DNA of 64,000 nucleotides, from assembly GCA_022605405.1 (NCBI GenBank), contig JABYQQ010000005.1:620001-684000 (forward strand), given 5' to 3'. Shown here one piece after another: positions 1 to 11,775 of this stretch; within the stretch, counting starts at the first letter, position 1, and every line of letters starts with the position of its first letter. The position numbers and the translations under genes are program-made. The notes beneath the pieces are model-generated. The model was not told the DNA's origin and searched no databases. It worked only from the letters and a program-made list of their open reading frames with translations. Origin of the DNA: Earliella scabrosa (Eukaryota; Basidiomycota; Agaricomycetes; Polyporales; Polyporaceae).

Positions 1-1045
1 AGTTCCCAACCGACGTATCGATCTTGCCATCTCCCAGCTGCCACTCGAGAGTGCTCCTGTCGTATCGCCTCCGCAAGTGCAACCCAGATTGCATCCCGTG
101 GCAGAAGAGGTCCGGCATCCCATCGAGCAGCTCACCACCCTTCCCACTGCCGATGGTCGATCATCACCCAGCGCGCAGATTCAGGAGACAATACTGCGGA
201 ACCCTCCCACCTCCGAGGAAGCAAGCTCAGGTGCACCAGAGTCGGTGGCAGAGCCGGAACCCCGTCATGCCCCACCGGTGCTCCATCCTCTTCAGACCAG
301 CTTCTCTCCTGTACCTCCGCCCACCTCCCCGCCGTATGGGTCGCCTTATGGCTACGCTCCAGCGCTGCCACCTGGTGTTGCTGTCAACCACCAAGGGATG
401 CCGTACGAGTATGCCACTGGGCGCCCAGTGTATATTCAACCCACTCCCCCTCCGATGTACACGCCTCGTCCGATGATGCATGCGCATCACCCGTCGCTCG
501 GAATGCCTTTCGTCCCGTCCCATCTCCGCCACCACTCGACCGCCTCGCCCGACTTCCTCTCCCATCCCCACACTCCCCACACCCACACGCCTCCCATCGC
601 GACGTTCGTCGATCCCGCCACCGGTGTTCCGATCTTCTCACCTGCGCGTCAAAGCAGCCGTATCGAGATTCGTGCGCCAACCGACGCCAGCGACGGCGCG
701 AAGCCGTCACGGCCTTCTCACCAGCGAAGCAACCTCTCGACTTCGGTCGCCTACCCTCCCCAGGATGAGTCGCAGCAACCCTCGTATTTCCAGCAACAGC
801 CGGGACAGTCTGGTGAGGCCGCCCAGCAGGATGGCGCATCACACCCGTCGCCTGGGCACGCTCATACCTCGTCCATGGATTCCGCGGTGGGGTATGCGCC
901 GTACCCTCAGCCGTACTACTACCCCGAGCAGTACGGCTACATGCCATACATGGACATGTCCCAGCCTATGATGCATTACGAAGGGTACCAGCCTGAGCAG
1001 CACCACCATCACCCTCCCCCGTCTCAGCCCGTAGTCTATTATTAG
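1..1045 (+). CDS. 3' end of a Pro/His/Tyr-rich low-complexity protein (partial; possibly Barentsz/CASC3-like)
   Basis: The reading frame is open from base 2 to the TAG ending at 1045, so this is the last exon of a gene that starts outside the window; the coding part seen is about 347 residues. The sequence is rich in Pro, His, Tyr, Ser and Gln, with repeated PYG/PYGY-type, Met-Pro-Tyr and poly-His segments near the C terminus and a double-Tyr end. There is no membrane segment or enzyme motif. A conserved-looking patch, roughly V-D-P-A-T-G-V-P-I-F-S-P followed by I-E-I-R-A-P, lies around bases 605-690. Disordered tails like this occur in fungal Barentsz/CASC3 proteins of the exon junction complex, but the diagnostic SELOR core would lie upstream and is not visible. 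The family call is therefore a guess; that this is a real exon is well supported by the long open frame. Confidence 0.6.
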   Translation, partial: VPNRRIDLAISQLPLESAPVVSPPQVQPRLHPVAEEVRHPIEQLTTLPTADGRSSPSAQIQETILRNPPTSEEASSGAPESVAEPEPRHAPPVLHPLQTSFSPVPPPTSPPYGSPYGYAPALPPGVAVNHQGMPYEYATGRPVYIQPTPPPMYTPRPMMHAHHPSLGMPFVPSHLRHHSTASPDFLSHPHTPHTHTPPIATFVDPATGVPIFSPARQSSRIEIRAPTDASDGAKPSRPSHQRSNLSTSVAYPPQDESQQPSYFQQQPGQSGEAAQQDGASHPSPGHAHTSSMDSAVGYAPYPQPYYYPEQYGYMPYMDMSQPMMHYEGYQPEQHHHHPPPSQPVVYY

Positions 1046-1619
1046 TCGATCTGCATGTCGTGTCCGTCTCGTGTCGCATTCTGCTCTATCATGTTGTCTA
1101 CACACGCGTGGACAGTTTCGTACCAGCCGCTTCTGCCTCATCATCTTCATCATCTGACATCCCCCCCCCTCCGTCCTCTGAGTCTCCTGCTCCGTGCTCC
1201 GCTGTAGGTTCCGCCACGTCCCGTTCCCTGCTCCTCGATTCTCATATAGGTGATACTACATATGTCGTACTGTTCATGTAGCTACATTACCTGTGCTTTT
1301 CTCAATCATGCCGTTACGAGTTATATTTCATAGTGACTGTCGGCTTCGTACGCCTTCTCTGCTTCCCTGGTTCTCACATCTGATCGCAATACATACGCTC
1401 GTCCTGTACTCTGCGTGACGCTCTGAGCGAGCATCTCACGATGCCGTGCTGTCCGGTGCTAGACCGTAGGAGTCTCTATCCGAATATGACGGCTTCAGTA
1501 CTGTACATGCGTGATGGTGTACTTCTAAGGGATGTCTACTGCGTGTCTTCTAGACGCTATCCACGTCCCCCGTGATGGAAAGAAGAAGGGCGGCGCTCGG
1601 GCTTCTATGCAAACACATT
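1046..1619. other. Convergent intergenic region
   Basis: These 574 bases separate the stop codons of the partial gene (+) and the MFS transporter (-). They should hold both 3' UTRs. A short C tract lies at about 1160-1170. I see no further gene. Confidence 0.5.
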
Positions 1620-3541
1620 CTACTCTGAGCGACGGCCCACGCGTGGGACCATCAGCCAGCATACGCCCTGTGCACCGAGCAGGGCGACGACGGTGGGCTC
1701 GACGACCCAGATGCCCTTCTTGGTGCTGATCACGCCGACGATGAGCGGCCAGAACGCGCTCCCGCTCTGGCCGACGGAGCTCATGAGCGCGAACGCGTCG
1801 GCGTGCATGTTGCGCGGGACGAGGCGGCCGCCCATCGTGATCGCGGCGGTGTAGAAGGTCGAGATCGCGACGCCGACGAGCGCGGTGCAGACAGCGGTCG
1901 AGGCGAGAATCGGCACGAACCACGCGACGCACTCGAGGGCGATCGCGAGCGCGAGGTAGATGATGACCGAGCGCCGCTCGCCCATGAGCATGTTGAGCGG
2001 TGGGAGGAAGATGCGGCCGAGCGCGACGCCTGGGGAGGGCGGTGAGCGGGTGGTGTGGGGGTGACTGGGAGGTAGGAGTGCGTACCAAGGTAGAAGCAGG
2101 ACGCGACCCAGGACGCGCCCTCGGGGCTCCCGTTGCGGACTTCGAGGATGTACGTGACAATCCAGCCGCCGCTGCAGGCAATCAGTGTGAGTTCACAATG
2201 CGCTGCGGTGCCGGAACGCTGCAGACTCACATCGACTCTTCAGCCCCGACATAGAGCATGAGGAAGATGGCCAGCGTCCATACAGCACGACTCTTGAGCG
2301 TCGCAATGAACGGGTTCACGGCGACAGACTCGCTCGGGGCGGCTTGAACGGTCTCGCCAGTCGTTTGCTGAGGAAGGGCTTTCAGATTGCGGAACGCCCA
2401 CCAGGCAAGTGCAGCCACTGGGACGTTCATCCCGACGTTCGTGGTGTAGAACAGGTGATACTGCCAAGCCGAGATGAATGGGAAGCCAAGGACGTGGGAG
2501 CATGGAATCTCACCGGAACTCCGCGGGAAAGCATGGCTGTAGCTACCAATGGGGCCGCGAACGCACCCATTCCGTAGATTCCGTGCAGGATACCGGTCCA
2601 CATGAGTGGCCGGGCGAGGGTCGCGAAGTAGGCATTGCACAGACCGAGCTATATCCGACAATTGTGAGTTATCTGGGACTAGGGAGAGAGTCAAGAAGGA
2701 GCGTGACCTGTGTCGCAAAGGCCACTCCCACCACCCAGAATCCGAAGCCCAGGAGGCCGAAGCTGACTTGTTGTGAGCTGTTGATGACGTTCTATTACCC
2801 GGTGTTCAGACAATTCAGCGCTTCATTATAGGCGAACCGGGCATCAGCGAAGACCTACTCCGGCCAACTCGATGGCCATGGTGACGAGCATGGCATTCCC
2901 GTACCCGAGCTTACGGGAAAGCGTCCCAGCGCAACCGGCAGCGACGACATGGCCGAGGAAAGTGCAGACAAACAGAACGGAAACCTGGGCGTAGTTGACG
3001 TTGTATGTACGCTCGATGTACGGAATCAATGCCCCGACAGCCCCGCCACTAGGAGGGGAAAAATATCAGTGCGCGTGCGTCGGAGAGTTTCAGATACGCA
3101 CTTCCATCCAGCCAAGAACAGTGTGCAGAATGCGGAGGCCATCCGCAGACGACGGAGCGCCTTGGTCTCTTCCAGCGGGGGCGACGAATCTTCCGACGGC
3201 AGTGCCGGCGGGTACGAAGTCGGGCTCGGAATCTGGGAATCGGCGGCCTTGCTGTCAGACACGATAACGTCGCCCTTTTCCTTGTCCTTGTCCCCCTGGA
3301 CGTTGGGGTCGACAATTGTTGCAATCGTCTGCCCTGAGTCTTGTCTGACATAGGGGGGACGAAGGGTGACCTGGCCGGGTGTCTCCTCGGCAGGAGACGT
3401 TATCACCTCCACCTCAACAAGCTTTTCAGCATCCTGTCGGGGCAGCGGACCCGCCTTGGGAGCCGCTTCAACGGGTGAGGCCTCGACCGTCGGACCAACG
3501 GCGACCGTGAGTTGCCCAGCGGTTTGAGAATCGGCAGACAT
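1620..3541 (-). CDS. MFS transporter, fucose-permease (FHS/BSC6-like) type
   Basis: Seven exons join in phase (3541-3102, 3048-2855, 2766-2708, 2648-2514, 2460-2231, 2171-2086, 2029-1620) to give 517 residues. The first ~155 residues are a hydrophilic, acidic, Pro-rich N-terminal extension, presumably cytosolic. After that come about 12 hydrophobic segments. Family-like signatures include A-G-W-N-G-G-A-V-G-A-L-I-P-Y in TM1, F-L-G-H-V-V-A-A in TM2, and an E-E-S-I-G-G-W-I-V-T-Y motif opening the second half; all are typical of fungal FHS-type permeases related to yeast Bsc6 and S. pombe homologues. The substrate cannot be deduced. The intron at 2767-2854 is 88 nt, longer than the others, and its donor could be placed a few bases away. 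A CCAAT/TATA-like promoter lies upstream. Confidence 0.85.
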
Positions 3542-3611
3542 GAAGGATGGAGGGATCTGTCGATGACAGCCAGGTGGGGGCGGGGGATCCTGCGACTTGT
3601 TCAGGTCCTCA

Positions 3612-3632
3612 TCAAATACTTATTTATCCAAT
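3612..3632 (-). promoter_or_regulatory. CCAAT box and TATA-like element of the MFS gene
   Basis: On the minus strand an inverted CCAAT (ATTGG, 3632-3628) is followed directly by ATAAATA (3627-3621), 80-91 bp upstream of the transporter ATG. Position and orientation suit a core promoter. This is inferred from motif and distance only. The rest of 3542-4163 shows no gene. Confidence 0.4.
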
Positions 3633-4163
3633 GGGGCTCTTTGTCCGAGCGCAGCGCCGTGAAAAAAAGCGCCGCGAATCTAGACCCTGCAACAACCGGG
3701 GATGATGTGGGATCGTAAAATGGAGGTCCGTCAGCGAGCGGATGTGATGATGTTCCCAAAGTTACCGCTGGGTTACCATAACCTCGTGTGAAATGTCACA
3801 CCGCAGACCAACCGCAGGAGGTCGGCAAGAGGAGAGAAATCCCTCATTCGTGCGACGCTTACAGGCCTTGCACGTCACTATCTTTCAGAAGCTCTCTTCC
3901 GAGCCCTCAATCAAACGTAATCCACATGCCCTCGGATCTTCGTGCACTGCCGCCAGGGGTGTATTCGGCTCTGATTCAATAGCGAAGTTGTAAACCTGTA
4001 AAACAAAGCAAGAGGAGAATGACGACAGGCCTGGTGGCATACGCACCTCAACGAAAGCTCTCACCGAGGTCTCTTCAAGCGAAGAGTTAACGTACACAGC
4101 GGGGCAATATCGCGAATCCTTAATATAGCAGAGAGCGCACATACTATCTGGACATTTGCCATT

Positions 4164-6067
4164 TCAACTTCCGTCATCCGCACCACCGTCTCCCTCCGGA
4201 CTCTTGGCCGCAGCGGCCCTATCGTCCACTCGGGTGTTCCTCTTGTTGATCAAGTCGTCGAAGAACTTCTTGAGCGCCTGGTGCTGTGTCTGGTCATCCG
4301 CAGAATTAGGCGTCGTCGCTGACAGAGGCGCGGGTGATGGTACGGAGGTTCTGCCGAGGGCCATAGCCGCGCCAGAAGAGGGAACAGAGAGCGTCGAAGG
4401 CGGAGGCCTCGCAGCTACTCGACTGCCGAGCTTCCTCGTCGGATCGCCGGCGACGCTCATATTCAGAGGGTTAACGCCAGCTGCGGCCGATCCCTCCATC
4501 TCGGTCAACGCGCGCTCGACGTTTGGCAGATTGAAGCTGCTGCTCCCCATTGGCCCCACAATGCCCGCAGACGCGGCTTCAGTCGGGTTGCGGAATGCGC
4601 CGCGCGGGTCGCGATTGGGGTTCTTCGCGTTCTCGTCATAGTTCTTGGCAAGGAAGGCCTGCTCTGGCGTTGGGTTGTTGAGCGGAGGCAGCGGGGGAGG
4701 CTAGAACCAGTATGTCAGCATGCGGAGCGGGGTTATAGATAGAACGTTACATACTTTCCGGCTGAGGTCAGGGACGAGGGCGGCGTAGAGCTTCGTCGCC
4801 TTGGGCCCAACATCGTCGTCTGCGCCCTCGATGTCGTTCTCCCAAGCTTCGCTCCACAATTTGGCATCGAAACCATCCCGGAGGTATGCAATGATTCCCC
4901 AGCTGTCCCAACCAGCTGGTATCACTATCCTGTCCCGGTCTAGTGGATTCGGCTTGTGCTGGAATGGGAATGGGTTGCGGGGAGGAGCTGTCACTTCGCC
5001 CGCGGAAGCCATAGCGGGCGAAGGCGCAGGGGGCATGAATAGGGTGTGTAAGCAGTACTGCCTCAGCACTTGCAGAGTTGCCGGTTGTGGTGTGGTATAG
5101 AACAACCCTGCACCGTCTATACAACGGCCTAGTTAGTAAGTAGCGCCAACATTCTGAACGTCGTGACGAACACTTCAAACATATTGTCCGAAGAACTTGC
5201 ATGATGCTGTCGGTACGCTCTTCCCATTCACCACCCTTGCCCTTGACCATACCGCCCATGCCGGAAGGACCAGATCCGATTATGTCGTTCCCCTCGTCTA
5301 TGAGATCTGCCTTTGTACAGACCACAACGATGGGCACGCCGGCCGAGTTGTGAGTAAGAGTGCCGGGCCCTAGAGGCAGCACGGTGCCCGACACAGTCGA
5401 GGTTGCAGGAAGTGGTTCGGCAGAAGGTTCCGTGTAGTGTTGCCAGTGTGCTTGCACTAAGTTGCCCGGCATGATCGAATGAGCGCATGGAAAGAGAGAG
5501 TAGGGGGCGGTCACGCACATCGTTCGCGGTTCTCCTCCTTGAGAATATCAAGTTCTCGCGAGCCGTCTCCTTTGACCCATTTTTCCACCCATTGCAACCA
5601 TGTTTCCAGTTCTTGGATGAAAGACCACGGTCGCGTCCAGTCTAGGGCAATCATTACGAGGGTATGCTGCAAGGAGCTTCGAGGCGGCACAAAGTGGGGG
5701 AGCAGTGCGCTATAGGAAGGAGCTGACGATGGTACGGTATACACGGATAGGCGTGCAAGCGTATCTGGAGGTGCCTCAGGTTCCCTGTCTGCATGTAGGG
5801 GCACCTGTACGCACCTTCGTCCGCGTCGTCTCGAACGTCAGCCCAGTGGTAGCCGAGGGCGAAGTCAGTGCGCTGGTCTTCCTTAGTTTCTTCTGGTGGC
5901 GGCTTCTGCAAGAGCCCTGAGACAAGAGTAGACTTTCCGGACGACGGCTCGCCGAGGAGGATGATCTGCTTCGAGGGTATAGAGCGTGTAGACGAGACGG
6001 AGTCTAGGATGGAAGACCACAGATCCTGGGGCGGCGCGTCTGGAGATGAAGGCCGCGAGTTATCCAT
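4164..6067 (-). CDS. Cytoplasmic dynein 1 light intermediate chain
   Basis: Five exons (6067-5815, 5764-5519, 5456-5172, 5116-4755, 4700-4164) join in phase to 560 residues. An N-terminal G-like domain has a P-loop G-E-P-S-S-G-K-S-T and a V-V-V-C-T-K-A-D segment resembling the NKxD box of GTPase-fold proteins. A T-R-P-W-S-F-I-Q-E-L-E-T-W motif and the C-L-K-Y-G-A-G-L-F-Y-T segment are strong signatures of the dynein light intermediate chain family. The C-terminal third is Pro/Ser-rich and likely disordered, ending in a helix-forming stretch near F-F-D-D-L-I-N-K that may be the adaptor-binding helix. The protein attaches cargo adaptors to the dynein heavy chain. The gene diverges from TIP41. 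The third donor is GTTCGT, chosen because it restores the conserved Lys-Tyr. Confidence 0.93.
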
Positions 6068-6290
6068 GCTTGATATGCGGACGCTGGCCGCAGGTGGTAT
6101 ACAGGCCAAGGTCCCGTATCCGAAGGTGAGCTGCACCAAGTCTGAGCAGAAGCCGCAAGCCGCGACGGTGGCGGGAACTGGCGCCGGCGACGCGTCCTTG
6201 CAAACGCGCTCATCATCCACAACGGCCCGCTCGACGTACACGGCCCATCCTGCTCGCTCGCTCCGCGTGCCTTCGTACGAGGAGGTCATT
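6068..6290. promoter_or_regulatory. Divergent promoter region, dynein LIC / TIP41
   Basis: Start codons of the two divergent genes are 223 bp apart, so they must share this stretch for initiation. No clear TATA box is visible. The assignment rests on gene arrangement alone. Confidence 0.5.
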
Positions 6291-7369
6291 ATGTCTGCTG
6301 CTGTCGCTCTTCCTAAGCACCGTCTGCTGGAGTCGCCCAATTCGCGCACAATCGAAATCGGGTCGTGGACCATTACCTCTCGCACCAATCCCATCTCAAA
6401 TGCTGGTCGATGCGACGCGTTGCAAGCAACGATCGGGGGCATCCCACTACCGGAGATGACTTTTGGAGACAACTCCCTCGAATTGGACCACAAGGAGAGC
6501 GGATGGCGATATACGTTCAATACTGAAGAGGCGTTGAAAGGTGTAAAGAACGGCGAGCTCGAGGACGGCGATGGTGGTGTCAAGGTCGGCTACGCTGACG
6601 AGTGGATAAAAAGCCGGTGCGCATGAAATTACTATACAATTGGATCTACCCTGACGAATACAACAGCACGGATCCATACTCGCAAATCCCGATGCCCAAG
6701 ACTGTCCCCACCAAGCCCTACGACTGGACATACACCACGCTCTATCCTGGTCACATAGAGCCATCATCTACTACGACCATTGACTGGCAACCCGCAGATC
6801 GCCACAATCCCAAGCACACGATTCCTCTGGCTGAGCTGACGCGCCATGATCCCATCCTGTTCTATGCTGAGATTCCGTTGTTCGAAGACGAGCTCCATGA
6901 TAACGGTGCATCGCACCTACTCGTTCGTATAGTGCGTAGACCGTCGGAGTTGTATAGCGGAACTATGGAACTCAAGCTTGTTCTCGACACTAGCGTGTCA
7001 TGCCGACTTGCATATTCATCTTGCAGCGGTTCACTCTGCGCGTGGACAACGTCCTTTTCCGTACGTATGATACGCGCATATACCATTCATTTGCCTCCTC
7101 CCCTCCGCTGGTTGTACGTGAAACAAGCGGGTGGGAAGCTCCATACGAACGAGTCAAAGTGGTGAGAGAACCGCACGTCCGTGTCAGCACAGCTGGGCTC
7201 ATCGCTCTCCTAGAAACTGCCCAAACGCGATGACCTGACGCCCTTGACGGACCCCATGTGGATAGCCAAGATTCTCAGTGAGATGCCTTCAGAGATCTCG
7301 CAAGAGATCGGCGCTGGAACGCGATGGAGAGGCCTCGGAACCAAGATTGAAGTTGCAACCTTGTCCTGA
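6291..7369 (+). CDS. TIP41: TIP41-like protein (PP2A/TOR pathway regulator)
   Basis: Four exons (6291-6616, 6667-6931, 6994-7161, 7214-7369) encode 304 residues. Family signatures are clear: I-P-L-P-E-M-T-F-G-D-N followed by a L-x-H-K-E-S-G-W-R-Y-x-F-N block, V-G-Y-A-D-E-W, P-Y-D-W-T-Y-T-T, and R-I-R-V-M-P-x-x-x-F-I-L-Q-R-F-x-L-R-V-D. TIP41/TIPRL proteins bind PP2A-type catalytic subunits or Tap42 and modulate TOR signalling. The intron at 6932-6993 regenerates the invariant R-I-R-V-M-P, which supports the model. The C-terminal exon is less conserved. The ATG was chosen as the first in frame after the divergent promoter; an upstream open frame without family similarity was rejected. Confidence 0.93.
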
Positions 7370-8828
7370 TGCAAAGCACCGTCCGCGATGTATGATAGGT
7401 ATGATCACCGACTTGCTAGCCACGGCGTTGTGTTGACCACCAGCAGAGATAATCTTGTAGCTTTACTGCGAAATTGTAACACACAACCACGCTATGCGAG
7501 TACGGTCGACAAGCACTTGTCGTCTACTGCGTTCTCGTCTCTGCTAGATGGTGAGCCGAGCCAATATATGGTTAACAAGGGTTCGAATCACGGCACGAAG
7601 CGTCTCCTCGCAGAACTTGTGATCGTCTACGCTGTGCAACATGCATCATCTCTCATGTCATGACTAAGCGCAGTCTAGCACGGCATCTTCATGGAAGAAT
7701 CTGTGGTGGCAGCGCAGGCGAAGAAGGCAATAGTATCTTCCAACCTCCGACAACCCTCGGGCATTTGTTCCGCCACCGTAACTAGTACTGAGAGCTCCTC
7801 CAATGCATCAGCTATCCAATGCAAGATGAATGGATGCGCATAATAGATTAGCATACTTCATCGCGAATGGTATGCGCAACCACGGAACGATACTGAACCC
7901 CCGATGACCCTGGTATTAGACATAGCATACAGGGAACAAAACACGGAGACCGGGGTAACTCAAACACTCAATGACGATCGTAATCTGCAAATTCATCGCT
8001 GTACGCAGCCTCAGTCTCCAACTACGCCCGTCCCCACTCCAACATCTCTTGCGGAAAGCCTTCGCCTTCGGCTCCGCGAGCTGGTGTACATGCGCATAGA
8101 TACCGCGTCCATCATGATCTCTCTATAGACATTCCGCTAGAACGGCTTCGTGGAGTATTCGGAGCTCGAATCGCAATCCTTGAGGCTCCGCTACTTGATC
8201 GCCATTTTGCCGCTGTAGATGTACTGCGGGCGGACGCCATCGGCGCCATGCACGACGTTGAACAACACCTGCTTGGACCCCCAGTGGGAGTACGTGATCA
8301 GCTTGCGGAACTCGGCGGCGTCTGGCCGTCCAAATGAGACCCCCCCGTTACAACATCATGATGTCGTGAACCTGCGCTTGTCAAGGTAGATGTTGCGCAC
8401 GGCGGCGAAGTTTTGACTCAATGAGACCTCCCTAATAGAATGAGCATTACTTGCAGATGTAGAAGGAGGGTCGCTACGAACAACATAGGAAACCGAATCC
8501 ATGGCTGGCGGATGGTGGTCATGCAGCGACGGTGTGAGCGTGGATTATGACGGTATTTGAGCATGTTTTCATCTCGTACCTATATTCTGCAGTGTGAAGA
8601 ACAGTTGTTGCAAAAAGCATTGGATCAATATGACGAGCCAACGTGCGGAGTCATAAATCGCTGGTTAACTTCGACTTGCAATGTGACTGACCGGTTCTTG
8701 AACAACTGCCATATTGGGACACGCGTGTCGCTCTCTCGCGATCGAGAAAATGTAAGCGCTTGAAGACTACTCCGCTCTCCCTTCCTCGCGGCTCGACTGA
8801 CCCTGTACATACTCCGCCATACTCCGCC
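7370..8828. other. Intergenic region, no intact gene seen
   Basis: About 1.46 kb between TIP41 and RRS1. Only short frames are present. The part at 8191-8425 contains a probable broken gene fragment listed separately. A 10-bp unit ACTCCGCCAT is directly repeated at 8811-8830 and abuts the RRS1 start codon. Confidence 0.5.
8191..8425 (-). pseudogene. Degraded gene fragment, family unrecognised
   Basis: On the minus strand a protein-like stretch of about 43 residues (8321 down to the TAG at 8193-8191) begins D-A-A-E-F-R-K-L-I-T-Y-S-H-W and ends Y-S-G-K-M-A-I-K. A second stretch with an A-V-R-N-I-Y-L-D-K-R segment lies just upstream (8425-8374). The two do not join in phase with any GT-AG intron I can find, and no start codon or longer frame precedes them. 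This fits a relic of a larger gene. I do not recognise the family. Confidence 0.35.
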
Positions 8829-10020
8829 ATGGACGTTTCAGACATCCTCGCAGCGCACGAGGCGAAAAAGTAGGACTTAGGCTCTACTGTTACCTGTATG
8901 TACCCTGATAGCCTTGGTCCTGCACAGAAAAGCCGTCACCGTAGAGAAGGATACTCCTCTCGAGGTCGACGCTGGGTTTCTTACAGTCACAGACCTAAAC
9001 CCGGTAGATGCGGAAAGTTATGAGTGCGTCTGTCTGTCATGAAACACTCTTATCGGTGCTCATGGGCTGCTTACTGCGTACAGAGCCGACCTCGAAGAGT
9101 ATCTCATGTCCACCGCCAGGGATGGCGCACAAGCACTCATCTCTGCCCTTTTCTCCCTACCCACGACCGCCTCCGACGATGGCCCCCTAGCGCAATTACC
9201 GGCTCCCACAACACAACTACCCCGGGCAAAACCCTTGCCGAAACCCAAAGCGCCAACTAAGTGGGAGCAATTTGCCAAAGCGAAGGGCATCCAAAAGAAG
9301 CGCAGGGACAAGAAGGTCTGGGACGAGGAGAAGCAGGAGTGGGTCAACAGCTGGGGCTGGAAGGGTGCGAACAAGGACAAGGAGGTGCAATGGCTTACCG
9401 AGGTCCCTGCCAACGCCGGTACGTCCTCTCATGTCCATCTTCCCTGCGCAATCTGGTGTATCGAACATCTCCCCCGTTGGGCATAGACGTGGACTACGAT
9501 CCTGCCAAAGCTGCTAGAGCCGAGCGCAAGGAACGCGTTGCAAAGAACGAGCGACAGCACCAGGCAAACCTTGCTCGGGCAGCAGCAGGTAGCAGTGCGC
9601 TCCCTGCAGGGGATCGCAAAAAGCAAATCGACAGGACGCTTGCGGTCACACGCGCGAGCACTGCGAGCATGGGCAGGTTTGATCGGCAACTGGAGGGCGA
9701 GAAGAAGCTGAAGGGAGTCAAGCGGAAGGTTCGTCATCGTTCCCGTTTCACAGTGCTCTCCCGGGTTTGACTGACACCCGACCCAGTTCGAACCGGCTGA
9801 GGTTTCCGCTGAGAAAGAGAAGTCGCAAAATCTTGCCATCCTAACCAAACTAGACAAGGATCCGGCGACGAAGAAGTCGAAGAGGTCTGCAGCAGCAGAG
9901 TCGTCGGGCGGCGATGTCTTGAATGTCAGGAAAGCGATCCGCACAGCGAGCAAAGGCAAGGGCAGTGCAGCTCTGGCCAGGGATCGAAGTACTAGCAAGG
10001 GCAAGAAAGGCAAACGGTAG
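8829..10020 (+). CDS. RRS1: Ribosome biogenesis regulator Rrs1
   Basis: Five exons (8829-8869, 8928-9023, 9084-9418, 9487-9728, 9787-10020) encode 315 residues. The RRS1 family pattern is present: an N-terminal K-D-x-P-L-E-V-D-x-G-x-L segment, A-R-D-G-A-Q-x-L-I, then P-T-K-W-E-Q-F-A-K-A-K-G-I with K-K-R-R-D-K-K-V-W-D and W-G-W-K-G-A-N. The C-terminal tail is Lys/Arg/Ser-rich and probably nucleolar-targeting. Rrs1 works with Rpf2 to bring the 5S RNP into the pre-60S particle. The first exon is short (13 codons plus two bases) and would be missed by ORF search. It converges on the TFIIB gene, 183 bp between stop codons. Confidence 0.93.
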
Positions 10021-10203
10021 TCGCCACATGTTGTACACCATACTCCCTGCTCTTGCATCTCGTATCACTGTTCGTTCGCATCGTCGGCCAGAGGCAACAG
10101 GGTTCATAATGCCAATGTCATTGCCATATACATATACATACAGCGCTATCGCATGGGATTACGGGTGTTCCGTGGGCGTATAAACTATGGATACAATCGT
10201 CCA

Positions 10204-11329
10204 TCACTTCGACCCGCTCTCCACCGGAAGCCGCTCAAACTTCGCCCTCCCGTCCTTGATCCACTCCTCCTTCACCAACTTCTCCTTCTCCGCATAGTAC
10301 AGACGATACACCAGCTTGATCGTGCCCTCGCTGACACCCGCAACGCTGCTAATGTCGCGGATGGACTTGGGCTTGTCCAGCAAGCAGCACGTGAAGTAGA
10401 TGGCACCGCCGGCGATGGACACCGGGGAACGACCGTCTGCGATGCCCAACTCGCGTGCTTTGACGATGATGTCGGCGCATATAGGCTGTACGTTGGGGGG
10501 AAGGGCGAGGTGATTGCAGTACCGCACGAGCAAGTCCTCTGCACCGGTGGTACCAGTGGGAGCACTCGTGTGGCGGTCCTGCGATGCGCCCGGTGTCAGG
10601 TTGAAGGCCTGCTCGAGCGCTTTGTAACACTGCCCGAGGACCTTCTTGCTCACGTTCGTGAGGTTGCAAATCTCGCGGAAAGTGCGGGGAACGTGAGCCT
10701 GTCTGCAAGCAATGAAGATGCACGCGGCGATGACGGCGTCGAGGGGTTTACCACGGAGCAGTTTCTCCTCGTCCGATCGCTTGTAGAGTTGCTTCGCGAT
10801 GTCGGAGATGGTCTTCGGGAGAGAGAACTGGTCGCACCAGCTGGAGATGTCACGGAATGCCGCTAGAAGGTTACGCTCTGAGCGAGAGGCGTTACCGCGT
10901 GTGTGGGCACGCTGCAGCTCGCGCGCTATGCCCGAGCCACCATCTCGAAACGAGATGGTGGTATCGAGCTGCTCCATGCCTTCCATGAGAGGGTCGGACG
11001 CCGCACCGACACGAGACGGGTCGTCGCCCTCGTCATTGGCGAACGTCTAAACAGCATGTTAGAGGCAACACGCGGAAGGAGAGCGAGAGAGGCCTGTCAG
11101 GAGCCAGGAAACTTACCCGCCACTCACTTCTCGTGTCGACGATCCTATCGCCCAACACTAGCCCACAAGTGCCACAGACAAGGTCTCCGCTGCTAAATTC
11201 CTCGACGATATTCGGGTTCGGATCTCTGCATTCGGGGCAGATGAGGCGGACTGCGAGGTCAGGCCCAAAAGTCGGCTGCTGGACTTTTTGGATGGGTTGA
11301 GCGAGGGGAAAGGGCTGAGCGTATGCCAT
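10204..11329 (-). CDS. SUA7: Transcription initiation factor IIB
   Basis: Two exons (11329-11117, 11046-10204) encode 351 residues. The N-terminal zinc ribbon has C-P-E-C and C-G-T-C pairs about 20 residues apart. The B-finger/linker region follows, then two cyclin-like repeats (approximately residues 125-225 and 240-335) with signatures [13 protein letters not shown] and [16 protein letters not shown] links TBP at the promoter to RNA polymerase II and sets start-site choice. The single intron (11047-11116) splits zinc ribbon and linker. The ATG gives a short M-A-Y-A-Q leader before the ribbon, as expected. Confidence 0.96.
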
Positions 11330-11775
11330 GGCAAATGTGGGCTGCGAGTGCGACGGATGTCGGGCTTAAGAAATGAGTGGGGAGTAGGATATCGAGCGAA
11401 TGTGGGCTTTTGCGTCGAGTACCGTAGTGAGCTGAGTAGCGACCTGTTGTCGATAGGATCATCGTGCATCAGAAGCCATGAGCTTGTAACATACCGCTTC
11501 ACAATACCAGAAGAATCGCCGTTTGAGCCGGTGGACGTGAGTACAACCTGTCGACGATGGCGATGGTGACGGTTGACAACAAAGACGCGTGTGCTCGACA
11601 ATGCGCTGCATCATGGTCGAGTTATCCGCGGAGTTATTTGACAGTTTGCTGACTAATGGCCTTCCCAGCCAATCAGGAGCATCTTCCAACCTCTTATCCC
11701 CCCACCACGGTAACGCCACCATTCTCTCCCTGAACCACTGCCTCCGCAAGTTCTCCTCCTTCCCTCACTTTCGCC
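11330..11775. promoter_or_regulatory. Divergent intergenic region, TFIIB / Ser-rich protein
   Basis: 446 bp between two divergent start codons. Frames crossing it look like chance. No motif stands out. Confidence 0.4.

Noticed and set aside
7555..7610. B-box-like GGTTCGAATC suggesting a tRNA
   Set aside because: The T-stem does not pair and no acceptor or anticodon arm can be built around it.
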